From positions 12,606,139-12,670,138 of the forward strand of contig NC_064039.1 of NCBI RefSeq assembly GCF_932526225.1: 64,000 nucleotides of DNA, given 5' to 3'. Shown in pieces: positions 52,201-55,509 of the stretch. The position numbers and the translations under genes were made by a program. The stretch comes from Nematostella vectensis (taxonomy: Eukaryota > Cnidaria > Anthozoa > Actiniaria > Edwardsiidae). The notes under the pieces were generated by a model that did not search any database, was not told the origin of the DNA, and worked only from the letters and a program-made list of their open reading frames with translations. Each line of letters opens with the position of its first letter. Within the stretch, counting starts at the first letter, position 1.

Positions 52201-53486
52201 AAAATAACAACTTGAAACAAAAATGTATATTCTTTTGTCAGCGAGCTTTTCTAGAGTATACCACGTCATGTTCCTTAAAAAATAAACAAGTGTGATTGCA
52301 AGACCTTACTGCTGAAACAGTGCTGACATCTGCATGACATTGCACCACAAGCATGCAATGCAATATGAAATCAAAAACTGTAAGAAATGAATAATAAAAT
52401 ACAAAATGGACTCCTTTTCATCTGAAACATGTGAAAGCATTTCTACACAGTTAATTGAACTCATTCAGTGAAATACTGTACAATAACGTTACACATACCT
52501 CACTTGGCCATTTTTCTGTTGTCGCAGTTTAACGTATGAGATTGGAAAAATCCCCTGCAACATGATCAGACAAACTAAAGATCAGTCAAATATAACACAC
52601 AAAAAACAATGAAGAATTCACAGTTTACCCTTGAATTTTTATTCCGCAGGGAAAATCCTCTGTACCAACCTAAAAGACAAGACATCACCTAGATTTACTA
52701 TAGTGTTAAATCTATAAATAAAGGCCACCTATTCTCAAGTGACTTTGAACATTAAGTATTTGTTGTAGTCCTTTTTTTCTGATAAAAAAATAGTAAAGTA
52801 AACACTTTAAATCAAAAGTAGATATTTTAATTCAAACTCAGTAACTTGATGATGTGACAATATACATACTATTTTTCATATATTGACTTTTACTTAGAAT
52901 AAACAGCAAACATAACTATTTAAATTTACTTTTGCATGTATGTGAAAATTTAAGTTTATGGAAGTATGAAATAAATGGACATAATAATGATGTATAAATA
53001 TAAACAAACATTCCATCACAAACGTAAACACAAAAATAACCATCAAGGTCAAAATAAATATCCATAGATTGTAAACGGTTATTGAGATTAAGTAAACAAA
53101 AGTTATAAAGATAGTTGTGAGCAAAAGCGATTGTAAGCAAGAGGTAAATATTGTTGTTTTGGTTCAAGTCTTTATGCAACAGGTTTCAAGTGTAAGTGTG
53201 AAATTCTACAACTACGAAAGACCTCCATTTTCTTCAAGCACTTGCACAGTTTCGCCCAACTGAAGTTTCAGCTTGTGTGCACCTTTTTCATTGAAGTTGT
53301 AGATCACTGGAGGGAAAGAAATGAAAGCGCAATTCAACATTGCTTGCGGAAGTCAACAAGAAGGCGATCGAGAGCTTCTTGGCTCGCGCTCGGATGATCA
53401 AGAACTCGATTTATAAACAAATGAAAATCCTTGCGATGCTTACCAACTCCAATCTGTGAAGAACTAACTGCACGCCAGCTGGTCAT
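7172..53486 (-). CDS. DOCK1: DOCK1/2/5-type Rac guanine-nucleotide exchange factor (whole gene, 56 coding exons)
   Basis: The gene encodes a DOCK-A family protein, an activator of Rac GTPases that works with ELMO at the membrane in cell migration and engulfment (family knowledge). I located 56 exons by translated similarity to vertebrate DOCK1 and by splice borders; their lengths total 5,115 bp and every phase joins, giving 1,704 residues. Domains in order: SH3 (about 13-75), helical ELMO-binding region (75-185), DHR-1 lipid-binding C2-like domain (about 420-605), helical middle (605-1195), DHR-2 catalytic domain (about 1197-1603), proline-rich tail. The DHR-2 has VSPIRNALE, matching the ISP motif needed for Rac activation, and an AVMGG segment where the family's nucleotide-sensor valine lies. 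The tail has PPSLPSK, a good CRK-SH3 type ligand. Human DOCK1 is about 1,865 residues; the shortfall is in the tail, so an exon between 7,786 and 9,575 could be missing. A small exon between exons 22 and 23 could also be missed. Introns are swollen by repeats seeded from splice junctions. Confidence 0.93.
7579..7785 (-). CDS. DOCK1: DOCK exon 55, proline-rich tail
   Basis: 69 codons, [20 protein letters not shown]..., with [18 protein letters not shown] fits the CRK SH3 ligand type (PxLPxK) found in the DOCK1 tail. Acceptor TTCTCCTAG, donor GTAGCA. Support is composition, phase and motif rather than close alignment. An additional tail exon could lie between this and exon 54. Confidence 0.78.
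7786..9575. other. DOCK1: DOCK intron 54, with foldbacks and possible missed exon
   Basis: A 1.8-kb intron between the end of DHR-2 and the tail. It contains a weak inverted repeat (about 8308-8456) and the stronger inverted repeat at 8740-9010. The protein tail is shorter than in vertebrate DOCK1, so a tail exon could hide here, but I could not find one with convincing borders. Confidence 0.5.
8740..9010. repeat. Inverted repeat with a short ATG frame in the loop
   Basis: The left arm (about 8740-8803) reads GGGATTGGGTCGAGT and AGCATGCTGGGA; the right arm (about 8947-9010) carries the reverse complements. The arms span about 60 bases with gaps. The loop holds ATG 8826 on the plus strand, with a 40-codon frame ([20 protein letters not shown]...) ending at TGA about 8946-8948, at the edge of the right arm. 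It may be a foldback element or a small bidirectional promoter/exon; the frame is not called as a gene. Confidence 0.55.
9576..9701 (-). CDS. DOCK1: DOCK exon 54, end of DHR-2
   Basis: [20 protein letters not shown] then [14 protein letters not shown], aligned to DOCK1 [32 protein letters not shown]. Donor GTAGGC. Confidence 0.93.
9722..9900. repeat. Short tandem repeat beside the exon 54 acceptor
   Basis: Degenerate units built on GACAAAGCGTGGACAGAACAAGAAG recur about five times. The array begins about 20 bases from exon 54 but does not contain its acceptor. Confidence 0.7.
10049..10132 (-). CDS. DOCK1: DOCK exon 53, DHR-2
   Basis: [20 protein letters not shown] then LKELLVEQ, aligned to DOCK1 FFTDRYLQEHPEAHEKIEKLKDLI. 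Phase 0 on both sides, donor GTGGGT. Confidence 0.9.
10637..11072. mobile_element. MITE copy 1 (GCCCGTTTCTCGAAACACCC family)
   Basis: Terminal inverted repeats of about 44 bases start GGGCCCGTTTCTCGAAACAC and end GTGTTTCGAGAAACGGGC. The AT-rich inner 350 bases have no coding capacity. A second copy of the same family, about 80-90% alike by eye, sits at 29,384-29,860 in another intron of the same gene. Confidence 0.85.
11213..11389 (-). CDS. DOCK1: DOCK exon 52, DHR-2 catalytic lobe
   Basis: 59 codons. [13 protein letters not shown] matches DOCK1 VEISPLENAIETM, whose ISP residues are needed for Rac exchange. [16 protein letters not shown] matches the GIVDPAVMGGFANYEK segment holding the nucleotide-sensor valine. 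Both are intact apart from V for I, so the enzyme is probably active. Confidence 0.94.
11663..11749 (-). CDS. DOCK1: DOCK exon 51, DHR-2
   Basis: [20 protein letters not shown] then WFEVISSDL, aligned to DOCK1 [23 protein letters not shown]. Donor GTTAGT. Confidence 0.94.
12155..12480. other. Intron 50 segment with MITE-end-like sequence and poly-G
   Basis: CAGGCCCGTACCCAGGATT at about 12,157 resembles the start of the element near 3,933. A poly-G run of about 17 bases lies near 12,460-12,476. The far end of the element is not resolved. Confidence 0.4.
12719..12803 (-). CDS. DOCK1: DOCK exon 50, DHR-2
   Basis: [20 protein letters not shown] then RDKECEFK, aligned to DOCK1 FYRVNEVQRFEYSRPIRKGEKNPDNEF. 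Donor GTAAGA. Confidence 0.92.
13492..13573 (-). CDS. DOCK1: DOCK exon 49, DHR-2
   Basis: [20 protein letters not shown] then VMEQIT, aligned to DOCK1 IQCFTVKPKLDLPPKFHRPVSEQIV. Donor GTTGAT, phase 2. Confidence 0.87.
13612..13755. repeat. 18-bp tandem repeat in intron 48
   Basis: Units of the type ACACTTCCATGATTATTA recur about seven times. It begins about 40 bases upstream (in transcript direction) of the exon 49 acceptor and ends inside the sequence just after exon 48. Confidence 0.75.
13770..13824 (-). CDS. DOCK1: DOCK exon 48, DHR-2
   Basis: [18 protein letters not shown], aligned to DOCK1 MKTTSPPGDDIKNSPGQ. Donor C|GTATCC, phase 1, set by the join to exon 49. Confidence 0.86.
14715..14850. 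mobile_element. Nearly perfect 136-bp hairpin
   Basis: GTAATCATACGACTT... and ...AAGTCGTATGATTAC are complementary, and the fold continues through TTCAATTTGGAATTAATTCC and its mate to a loop near 14,782. No coding capacity. High arm identity implies a recent MITE. Confidence 0.8.
15036..15122 (-). CDS. DOCK1: DOCK exon 47, DHR-2
   Basis: [20 protein letters not shown] then IQSQYPSAK, aligned to DOCK1 [30 protein letters not shown]. Donor GTAAAA. Confidence 0.94.
15298..15710. repeat. (GATGGT)-type microsatellite, split by a MITE
   Basis: Imperfect GATGAT/GGTGGT trinucleotides run from about 15,298 to 15,478 and resume at about 15,632. They lie 30-40 bases downstream of the exon 46 donor. 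The minus-strand polyhistidine frame is an artefact. Confidence 0.85.
15480..15631. mobile_element. Short hAT-like MITE inside the microsatellite
   Basis: The left end is GGGACGGATACAGG and the right end CCTGTATCCGCCCCTGG. CAGGGGCGGAT-type termini are common in hAT non-autonomous elements (family knowledge). The insertion splits the trinucleotide repeat; no target duplication was resolved because the flanks are repetitive. Confidence 0.65.
15738..15842 (-). CDS. DOCK1: DOCK exon 46, DHR-2
   Basis: [20 protein letters not shown] then [15 protein letters not shown], aligned to DOCK1 [35 protein letters not shown]. Donor GTAAGT. Confidence 0.94.
16021..17561. mobile_element. 1.5-kb DNA element with about 230-bp terminal inverted repeats
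   Basis: The left arm begins TCGGACTAATCGCAACACAA; the right arm ends with its complement TTGTGTTGTAATTAGTCCGA. Both arms share GGAGCACGCAAACACCCCG, AATTTCCCCATTCAAGGC and, at the inner edge, a TATACCACTATA block. The arms are about 80% alike by eye. The 1.08-kb interior contains an 82-codon minus-strand frame at 16,666-16,914 of unknown origin and no recognisable transposase, so the element is probably non-autonomous, possibly with captured sequence. Confidence 0.75.
18068..19706. repeat. 67-bp array of exon 45 donor copies (24 donors)
   Basis: On the minus strand each unit is the last 45 bases of exon 45 (from TACGARGAACAG to CACATACTC), then GTAAGTGAACAC and a spacer ending CTCGTTAAG. The motif TCACTTACGAG (the donor, read on plus) occurs at exact 67-base steps from 18,111 to 19,652: 24 donors, the last being the authentic one at exon 45. 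Units differ at a few positions (AAACG/AAAAG, GGCTGAG/GGCTTAG). The unit is not a multiple of three and hits TAA eight codons past the donor. Confidence 0.95.
19660..19749 (-). CDS. DOCK1: DOCK exon 45, DHR-2; donor multiplied
   Basis: [20 protein letters not shown] then [10 protein letters not shown], aligned to DOCK1 [30 protein letters not shown]. The donor ACTC|GTAAGTG is the first of 24 tandem donors. Confidence 0.93.
19750..20297. other. DOCK1: DOCK intron 44, no further feature
   Basis: A 548-base unique intron separating exons 44 and 45, which are flanked on their outer sides by the two 67-bp arrays. Nothing else is seen. Confidence 0.7.
20298..20408 (-). CDS. DOCK1: DOCK exon 44, DHR-2; acceptor multiplied
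   Basis: [20 protein letters not shown] then [17 protein letters not shown], aligned to DOCK1 GYQATTQGQLKEQLYQEIIHYFDKGK. Its acceptor TTCTAG|TGGTGCGATCAG is the last of 27 tandem copies. Confidence 0.93.
20395..22185. repeat. 67-bp array of exon 44 acceptor copies (27 acceptors)
   Basis: On the minus strand each unit carries CATACTAAACTCC (branch-point-like), CGTTTGTTCTAG (tract and AG) and TGGTGCGATCAGCC, the first 14 bases of exon 44. The CACTAG motif on plus steps by 67 bases from 20,407 to 22,149, giving 27 acceptors; the one at 20,408 is authentic. Variants include TTATAG for TTCTAG and ACTCC for CGCACC. Some unit runs repeat as larger blocks. Confidence 0.95.
22600..23035. repeat. 44-bp array of exon 43 donor copies (10 units)
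   Basis: On the minus strand each unit is GCCTTCACACTCCTGCTACA..., encoding the exon's last residues [12 protein letters not shown], followed by GTAAGRCC. Ten units including the authentic one at 22,991. Two have lost the GT (GAGGAAAG), near 22,754 and 22,862, and one is shortened. Confidence 0.93.
22991..23081 (-). CDS. DOCK1: DOCK exon 43, DHR-2; donor multiplied
   Basis: [20 protein letters not shown] then [10 protein letters not shown], aligned to DOCK1 [29 protein letters not shown]. The last 36 bases plus GTAAG are repeated ten times in the following intron. Confidence 0.93.
23452..23492 (-). CDS. DOCK1: DOCK exon 42, start of DHR-2
   Basis: [13 protein letters not shown], aligned to DOCK1 NFYKEIEREEMYI. 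A 41-base exon, donor GTCAGT. Confidence 0.93.
24299..24458 (-). CDS. DOCK1: DOCK exon 41
   Basis: 53 codons, with [17 protein letters not shown] then [12 protein letters not shown], aligned to DOCK1 [28 protein letters not shown]. Donor GTACGT. Confidence 0.94.
24799..24961 (-). CDS. DOCK1: DOCK exon 40
   Basis: [20 protein letters not shown], later [19 protein letters not shown], aligned to DOCK1 [17 protein letters not shown]...KLDHEVEGGRGDEQYK. Donor GTGAGT, phase 2. Confidence 0.94.
25799..25870 (-). CDS. DOCK1: DOCK exon 39
   Basis: [20 protein letters not shown] then PQT, aligned to DOCK1 GQHKIKFIPEMVGPILEMTLIPET. Donor GTATGG. Confidence 0.94.
25985..29185. repeat. 20-bp satellite seeded by the exon 38 donor (roughly 160 units)
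   Basis: On the minus strand the unit reads GGCTTAG|GTAACACACCTTA, with the same CTTAG|GTAACACACC as the authentic donor at 29,173. Units of 20 bases alternate with 12-14-base short forms. A larger block of about 520 bases, marked by AAAGGGGTGTTACCAAAG, occurs at about 26,138 and 26,657. One small inverted piece (TAACACACCTTA) lies near 27,860. The array fills almost the whole of intron 38. Confidence 0.95.
29174..29232 (-). CDS. DOCK1: DOCK exon 38; donor multiplied into an array
   Basis: [19 protein letters not shown], aligned to DOCK1 YGDMRRQIGFEIRDMWYNL. The donor CTTAG|GTAACACACC is the seed of the 20-bp array that fills 25,985-29,185. Confidence 0.92.
29384..29860. mobile_element. MITE copy 2 (GCCCGTTTCTCGAAACACCC family)
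   Basis: Same termini and core as the copy at 10,637-11,072, with extra internal bases (a duplicated CAAAGAGGATGATC tract and a GTTTAAACTGTTC insert). It lies between exons 37 and 38. Confidence 0.85.
29897..29997 (-). CDS. DOCK1: DOCK exon 37
   Basis: [20 protein letters not shown] then [13 protein letters not shown], aligned to DOCK1 [32 protein letters not shown]. Donor GTGAGC, phase 2. Confidence 0.94.
30136..30214 (-). CDS. DOCK1: DOCK exon 36
   Basis: [20 protein letters not shown] then GEFEYQ, aligned to DOCK1 VFLRAINQYADMLNKKFLDQANFELQ. Donor GTAGGT. Confidence 0.9.
30300..30930. repeat. E-box-rich minisatellite in intron 35
   Basis: Degenerate units of about 15-32 bases, of the type ATGATCACGTGCGGTATGG, give about 15 copies of the palindrome CACGTG. 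No splice site is included. CACGTG is the binding core of MYC/USF/MITF-type factors, but nothing shows that it is used here. Confidence 0.85.
31020..31114 (-). CDS. DOCK1: DOCK exon 35, GC donor
   Basis: [20 protein letters not shown] then [11 protein letters not shown], aligned to DOCK1 [31 protein letters not shown]. The donor is ACAG|GCAAGG, a GC-AG intron; no GT nearby keeps the frame. Confidence 0.92.
31508..31606 (-). CDS. DOCK1: DOCK exon 34; acceptor multiplied into an array
   Basis: [20 protein letters not shown] then [13 protein letters not shown], aligned to DOCK1 GNFVACMTAILRQMEDYHYAHLIKTF. Its acceptor CACCCAG|GG is the last of about ten tandem acceptor copies. Confidence 0.9.
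31600..32010. repeat. 43-bp array of exon 34 acceptor copies (about 10)
   Basis: On the minus strand the unit is TGTGCTAACCTCTGTTCTCT then CACCCCCTCCCCCAG|GG: a CTAAC branch-point match, a long pyrimidine tract and AG|GG. Nine full units and a partial one; the authentic acceptor (CACCCAG|GGTAGC) is the last in transcript order. All retain the AG. Confidence 0.93.
32252..32341 (-). CDS. DOCK1: DOCK exon 33
   Basis: [20 protein letters not shown] then [10 protein letters not shown]. Borders are CTCAG and GTTGTG; the frame joins exon 34 in phase 0. Aligned to the DOCK1 IIMEKLLRTVNRTVISMGR region. Confidence 0.85.
32620..32747 (-). CDS. DOCK1: DOCK exon 32; acceptor copied nearby
   Basis: [20 protein letters not shown]..., ending IMLMRKDV, aligned to DOCK1 CREILLPMMTDQL...LYRKDV. 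Copies of its acceptor (CCCAG|ACTCCC with upstream tract) recur in the preceding intron. Confidence 0.9.
32742..33270. repeat. Dispersed copies of the exon 32 acceptor region
   Basis: The 65-base segment beside exon 32 (CAG|ACTCCC with upstream GGTTACCCTGTGTTTTACTC on minus) recurs in part at about 32,806-32,880 and again at about 33,150-33,260, with unique DNA between. GGGAGTCTGG (plus) marks three acceptor-like copies including the real one. Confidence 0.8.
33326..33432 (-). CDS. DOCK1: DOCK exon 31, GC donor
   Basis: [20 protein letters not shown] then [15 protein letters not shown]. The frame joins exon 32 only if the donor is G|GCAAGT, so this is a GC-AG intron. Five of the following bases match the consensus, as expected for GC donors. 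Confidence 0.88.
33903..33973 (-). CDS. DOCK1: DOCK exon 30
   Basis: [20 protein letters not shown] then KEL, aligned to DOCK1 GAALKYLPTIVNDVKLVFDPKEL. Donor GTAAGT, phase 2. Confidence 0.93.
34010..34770. repeat. Degenerate array of exon 29 donor region
   Basis: Units of roughly 100-115 bases contain AGAAGGGTCTC, CATGGGGTCATTTGCCC and TTGTATAGCCCCCTGTACC. The best copy (about 34,568-34,600, TACCTGTGTAACAAGGGTCT) closely matches the exon 29 end and donor (TACCTGTGTAAGAAGGGTCT). Other copies keep GT but have drifted. Confidence 0.8.
34737..34845 (-). CDS. DOCK1: DOCK exon 29; donor region multiplied
   Basis: [20 protein letters not shown] then [16 protein letters not shown], aligned to DOCK1 YENKGEADFVESLLQLFRSINDMM. 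The last bases (GACCCTTCTTACACAG) and donor GTAAAAGAGG recur in degenerate form in the array at 34,010-34,770. Confidence 0.9.
35010..35062 (-). CDS. DOCK1: DOCK exon 28
   Basis: [17 protein letters not shown], aligned to DOCK1 ALESIFKFIVRSRILF. Donor GTAAGC, phase 2. Confidence 0.92.
35765..35858 (-). CDS. DOCK1: DOCK exon 27
   Basis: [20 protein letters not shown] then [11 protein letters not shown], aligned to DOCK1 KLTKVLKNYVDGAE...LYKAMK. Donor GTTAAA. Confidence 0.86.
35958..36058 (-). CDS. DOCK1: DOCK exon 26
   Basis: [20 protein letters not shown] then HFAATIVH, aligned to DOCK1 [28 protein letters not shown]. Donor GTAAGG, phase 2. Confidence 0.92.
36516..36599 (-). CDS. DOCK1: DOCK exon 25
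   Basis: [20 protein letters not shown] then DKLVFDAL, aligned to DOCK1 [30 protein letters not shown]. Phase 0 on both sides. Confidence 0.92.
37086..37183 (-). CDS. DOCK1: DOCK exon 24
   Basis: [19 protein letters not shown] then [13 protein letters not shown], aligned to DOCK1 [12 protein letters not shown]...LMKVDGGEVVK. Confidence 0.92.
37478..37646 (-). CDS. DOCK1: DOCK exon 23
   Basis: The largest exon upstream of exon 52. It has VLPSTYLQ and [15 protein letters not shown], aligned to DOCK1 SLPST... and [15 protein letters not shown]. The junction with exon 22 is about six to eight residues shorter than in DOCK1, so a tiny exon may be missed. Confidence 0.88.
38241..38344 (-). CDS. 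DOCK1: DOCK exon 22, end of DHR-1
   Basis: [20 protein letters not shown] then [14 protein letters not shown], aligned to DOCK1 [32 protein letters not shown]. Donor GTCAGT. Confidence 0.92.
38953..39025 (-). CDS. DOCK1: DOCK exon 21, DHR-1
   Basis: [20 protein letters not shown]..., aligned to DOCK1 VAIPIEDVNRSHLRFTFRHRSS. Donor GTGAGA, phase 1. Confidence 0.92.
39345..39560. repeat. 43-bp array beside the exon 20 donor
   Basis: About five units of CATGACATATGATGCTGTGC plus GTTGGGGTGGGGATTGTATC. It starts about six bases past the exon 20 donor, so it touches but does not copy the splice site. Confidence 0.9.
39566..39664 (-). CDS. DOCK1: DOCK exon 20, DHR-1
   Basis: [20 protein letters not shown] then PEWHETIK, aligned to DOCK1 [26 protein letters not shown]. 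Donor GTGACG; a 43-bp repeat array starts about six bases into the intron. Confidence 0.92.
39715..40378. repeat. 13-14-bp array resembling the exon 19 donor
   Basis: On the minus strand the units are GATAAGTCACATG / GATAAGTCACGTG, directly following the donor GAG|GTAAGTCACATG. A larger period that includes GGAAGGTCATATGGATAAGG is visible. Most units read ATAAG rather than GTAAG, so they are not donors. Several hold CACGTG. Confidence 0.88.
40379..40449 (-). CDS. DOCK1: DOCK exon 19, DHR-1
   Basis: [20 protein letters not shown]..., aligned to DOCK1 KTTAKNVEVTVSVYDEDG. The donor GAG|GTAAGTCACATG runs straight into the 13-14-bp repeat array that resembles it. Confidence 0.9.
40716..40769 (-). 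CDS. DOCK1: DOCK exon 18, start of DHR-1
   Basis: [17 protein letters not shown], aligned to DOCK1 DVRNDIYVTLVQGDFD, the first strand of the lipid-binding DHR-1 (C2-like) domain. Confidence 0.92.
40862..43508. repeat. 22-bp satellite in intron 17 (about 118 units)
   Basis: The unit is TTTATCAGTTTGCTGTGCCA + TA on plus. The left third is nearly homogeneous (TGCC form); the rest mixes TATC, TACC, TTTATC and ACTGT variants. It starts about 30 bases after the exon 17 donor and does not copy it. All three plus frames stay open because the unit lacks stops and 22 is not a multiple of three; those frames (590-892 codons) are not genes. Confidence 0.95.
43531..43612 (-). CDS. DOCK1: DOCK exon 17
   Basis: [20 protein letters not shown] then FPEVIMP, aligned to DOCK1 AVARKTGFPEIIMPG. 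Donor GTGGGT. The 22-bp satellite begins about 30 bases into the following intron. Confidence 0.92.
43779..43822 (-). CDS. DOCK1: DOCK exon 16, 44-bp exon
   Basis: [14 protein letters not shown], aligned to DOCK1 LWVTLKLLPGDIHQ. The acceptor is preceded by a strong T-run. Donor GTACTG. Confidence 0.87.
43955..45640. repeat. 45-bp array of exon 15 donor copies (about 36 units)
   Basis: On the minus strand each unit is AAGGGCACAGGGCAAG|GTAAAGATGG... then TTCACACACACCAACAAC. The first 16 bases copy the exon 15 end (KGTGQ codons), followed by its GTAAAG donor. Period 45 bases with 41-47-base variants. In the exon's frame the unit reads [15 protein letters not shown]. After two units in frame a variant introduces TAG. 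Confidence 0.94.
45616..45710 (-). CDS. DOCK1: DOCK exon 15; donor multiplied into an array
   Basis: [20 protein letters not shown]...SKGTGQ, aligned to DOCK1 F-P-VAGENDFLQTVINKVIA. The donor is CAAG|GTAAAG. The terminal KGTGQ codons plus this donor form the seed of the 45-bp array at 43,955-45,640. Confidence 0.88.
46554..46629 (-). CDS. DOCK1: DOCK exon 14
   Basis: [20 protein letters not shown]..., aligned to DOCK1 MDVTDIINGKVDDEDKQHF. I placed the donor (GTAAGG) after two bases of the next codon so that it joins exon 15. Confidence 0.86.
47269..47340 (-). CDS. DOCK1: DOCK exon 13
   Basis: [23 protein letters not shown], aligned to the DOCK1 VGRMELRD...LRRPFGVAV region. Donor GTATGA. Confidence 0.88.
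47527..47590 (-). CDS. DOCK1: DOCK exon 12
   Basis: [20 protein letters not shown], aligned to DOCK1 DLGSKDLKREKISFVCQIVR. Donor GTGAGT, phase 1. Confidence 0.9.
47845..48452. mobile_element. Non-autonomous DNA element, 608 bp, with TSD
   Basis: Termini CAGGGCTTCTGGAATT and AATTCCAGAAGCCCTG are perfect mirror images over 16 bases. TTAAGA flanks both ends (47,839-47,844 and 48,453-48,458), a likely target-site duplication. The interior repeats GCGTAATTTAGC-type blocks and has no transposase. The CAG...CTG ends suggest a hAT-like origin, although a 6-bp duplication is not the usual 8. Confidence 0.82.
48778..48859 (-). CDS. DOCK1: DOCK exon 11
   Basis: [20 protein letters not shown]..., aligned to DOCK1 ENYLVRWSSSGLPKDIDRL. 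Donor GTGAGT. Confidence 0.9.
49244..49395 (-). CDS. DOCK1: DOCK exon 10
   Basis: Residues about 197-246, with [20 protein letters not shown] and [11 protein letters not shown], aligned to DOCK1 FVNLKNVVCKIGEDAEVLMSLYD. I chose the acceptor TATTAAG so that the phase meets exon 9; a second AG lies 5 bases downstream. Confidence 0.88.
49446..49698. mobile_element. MITE with AACTCGAA-type arms
   Basis: It begins CAGTAGAACCCCCCTAACTC and ends near TTCTACTTTG, with internal repeats of TTCGAGTTAGCGGGGAATTCG. The ends resemble Tc1/mariner-Tigger non-autonomous elements (CAGTNGAACC...AACTCGAA). The assignment is tentative. Confidence 0.6.
50016..50048 (-). CDS. DOCK1: DOCK exon 9, 33-bp exon
   Basis: [11 protein letters not shown]. 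Only this frame avoids stops and it joins phase 0 on both sides. Donor GTAAGT. The family is poorly conserved here, so support is mainly splice borders and phase. Confidence 0.7.
50257..51020. repeat. 57-bp array of exon 8 donor copies (13 donors), frame-preserving
   Basis: On the minus strand each unit is GTCATTGAACTTTATAGAAG + G (the exon 8 end) followed by GTAAGTGTAGGGCATAAACC and ATACTGTAGGACTACT. Donor-adjacent borders fall at 50,314, 50,371, 50,428, 50,486, 50,543, 50,600, 50,657, 50,714, 50,772, 50,829, 50,886, 50,943 and 51,000 (authentic). The 58-base units create a 286-base higher-order period. The 57-base units read [19 protein letters not shown] without stops in the exon's frame. 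Confidence 0.95.
51000..51087 (-). CDS. DOCK1: DOCK exon 8; donor multiplied into an array
   Basis: Residues about 156-185, [18 protein letters not shown] then GVIELYRR, aligned to DOCK1 LDLVVRDEDGNILDP. The exon's last 21 bases and its donor (AGAAGG|GTAAGTG) are the seed of the 57-bp array at 50,257-51,020. Confidence 0.92.
51503..51558 (-). CDS. DOCK1: DOCK exon 7
   Basis: [18 protein letters not shown], aligned to DOCK1 DELKELKKKVTAKIDYGN. Donor GTTTGT, phase 2. Confidence 0.88.
51875..51967 (-). CDS. DOCK1: DOCK exon 6, helical region
   Basis: 31 codons, including [15 protein letters not shown], aligned to DOCK1 LIEWRSQILSGTLP. Phase 0 on both sides, donor GTAAGT. Confidence 0.88.
52080..52173 (-). 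CDS. DOCK1: DOCK exon 5, helical region
   Basis: Residues about 75-106, including [14 protein letters not shown], aligned to DOCK1 EVTTTLREWSTIW. This is part of the ELMO-contacting helices. Confidence 0.88.
52499..52554 (-). CDS. DOCK1: DOCK exon 4, end of SH3
   Basis: Residues about 57-74, [11 protein letters not shown]..., the SH3 GIFP-SY motif. Donor GTATGT, phase 2. Confidence 0.88.
52629..52669 (-). CDS. DOCK1: DOCK exon 3, SH3 second half
   Basis: A 41-base exon giving [13 protein letters not shown], the SH3 WYRG motif. Acceptor TGTCTTTTAG, donor GTAAAC. Confidence 0.88.
53223..53306 (-). CDS. DOCK1: DOCK exon 2, SH3 domain first half
   Basis: Residues 15-42, with the SH3 ALYDY-like strand [13 protein letters not shown] and GETVQVLEE. 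The acceptor is TTTCCCTCCAG. The donor is an unusual G|GTCTTT, supported by the frame joining to exon 3 as ...NGGWYRG. Confidence 0.9.
53444..53486 (-). CDS. DOCK1: DOCK exon 1 (start codon)
   Basis: Residues 1-14, [14 protein letters not shown], starting at ATG 53,486. It corresponds to the MTRWVPT... start of vertebrate DOCK1. The donor is GTAAGC, phase 1. An upstream stop-rich region and the match to the family N-terminus fix this start. Confidence 0.85.
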
Positions 53487-55500
<2,014 letters not shown>

Positions 55501-55509
55501 GAACCGTAA

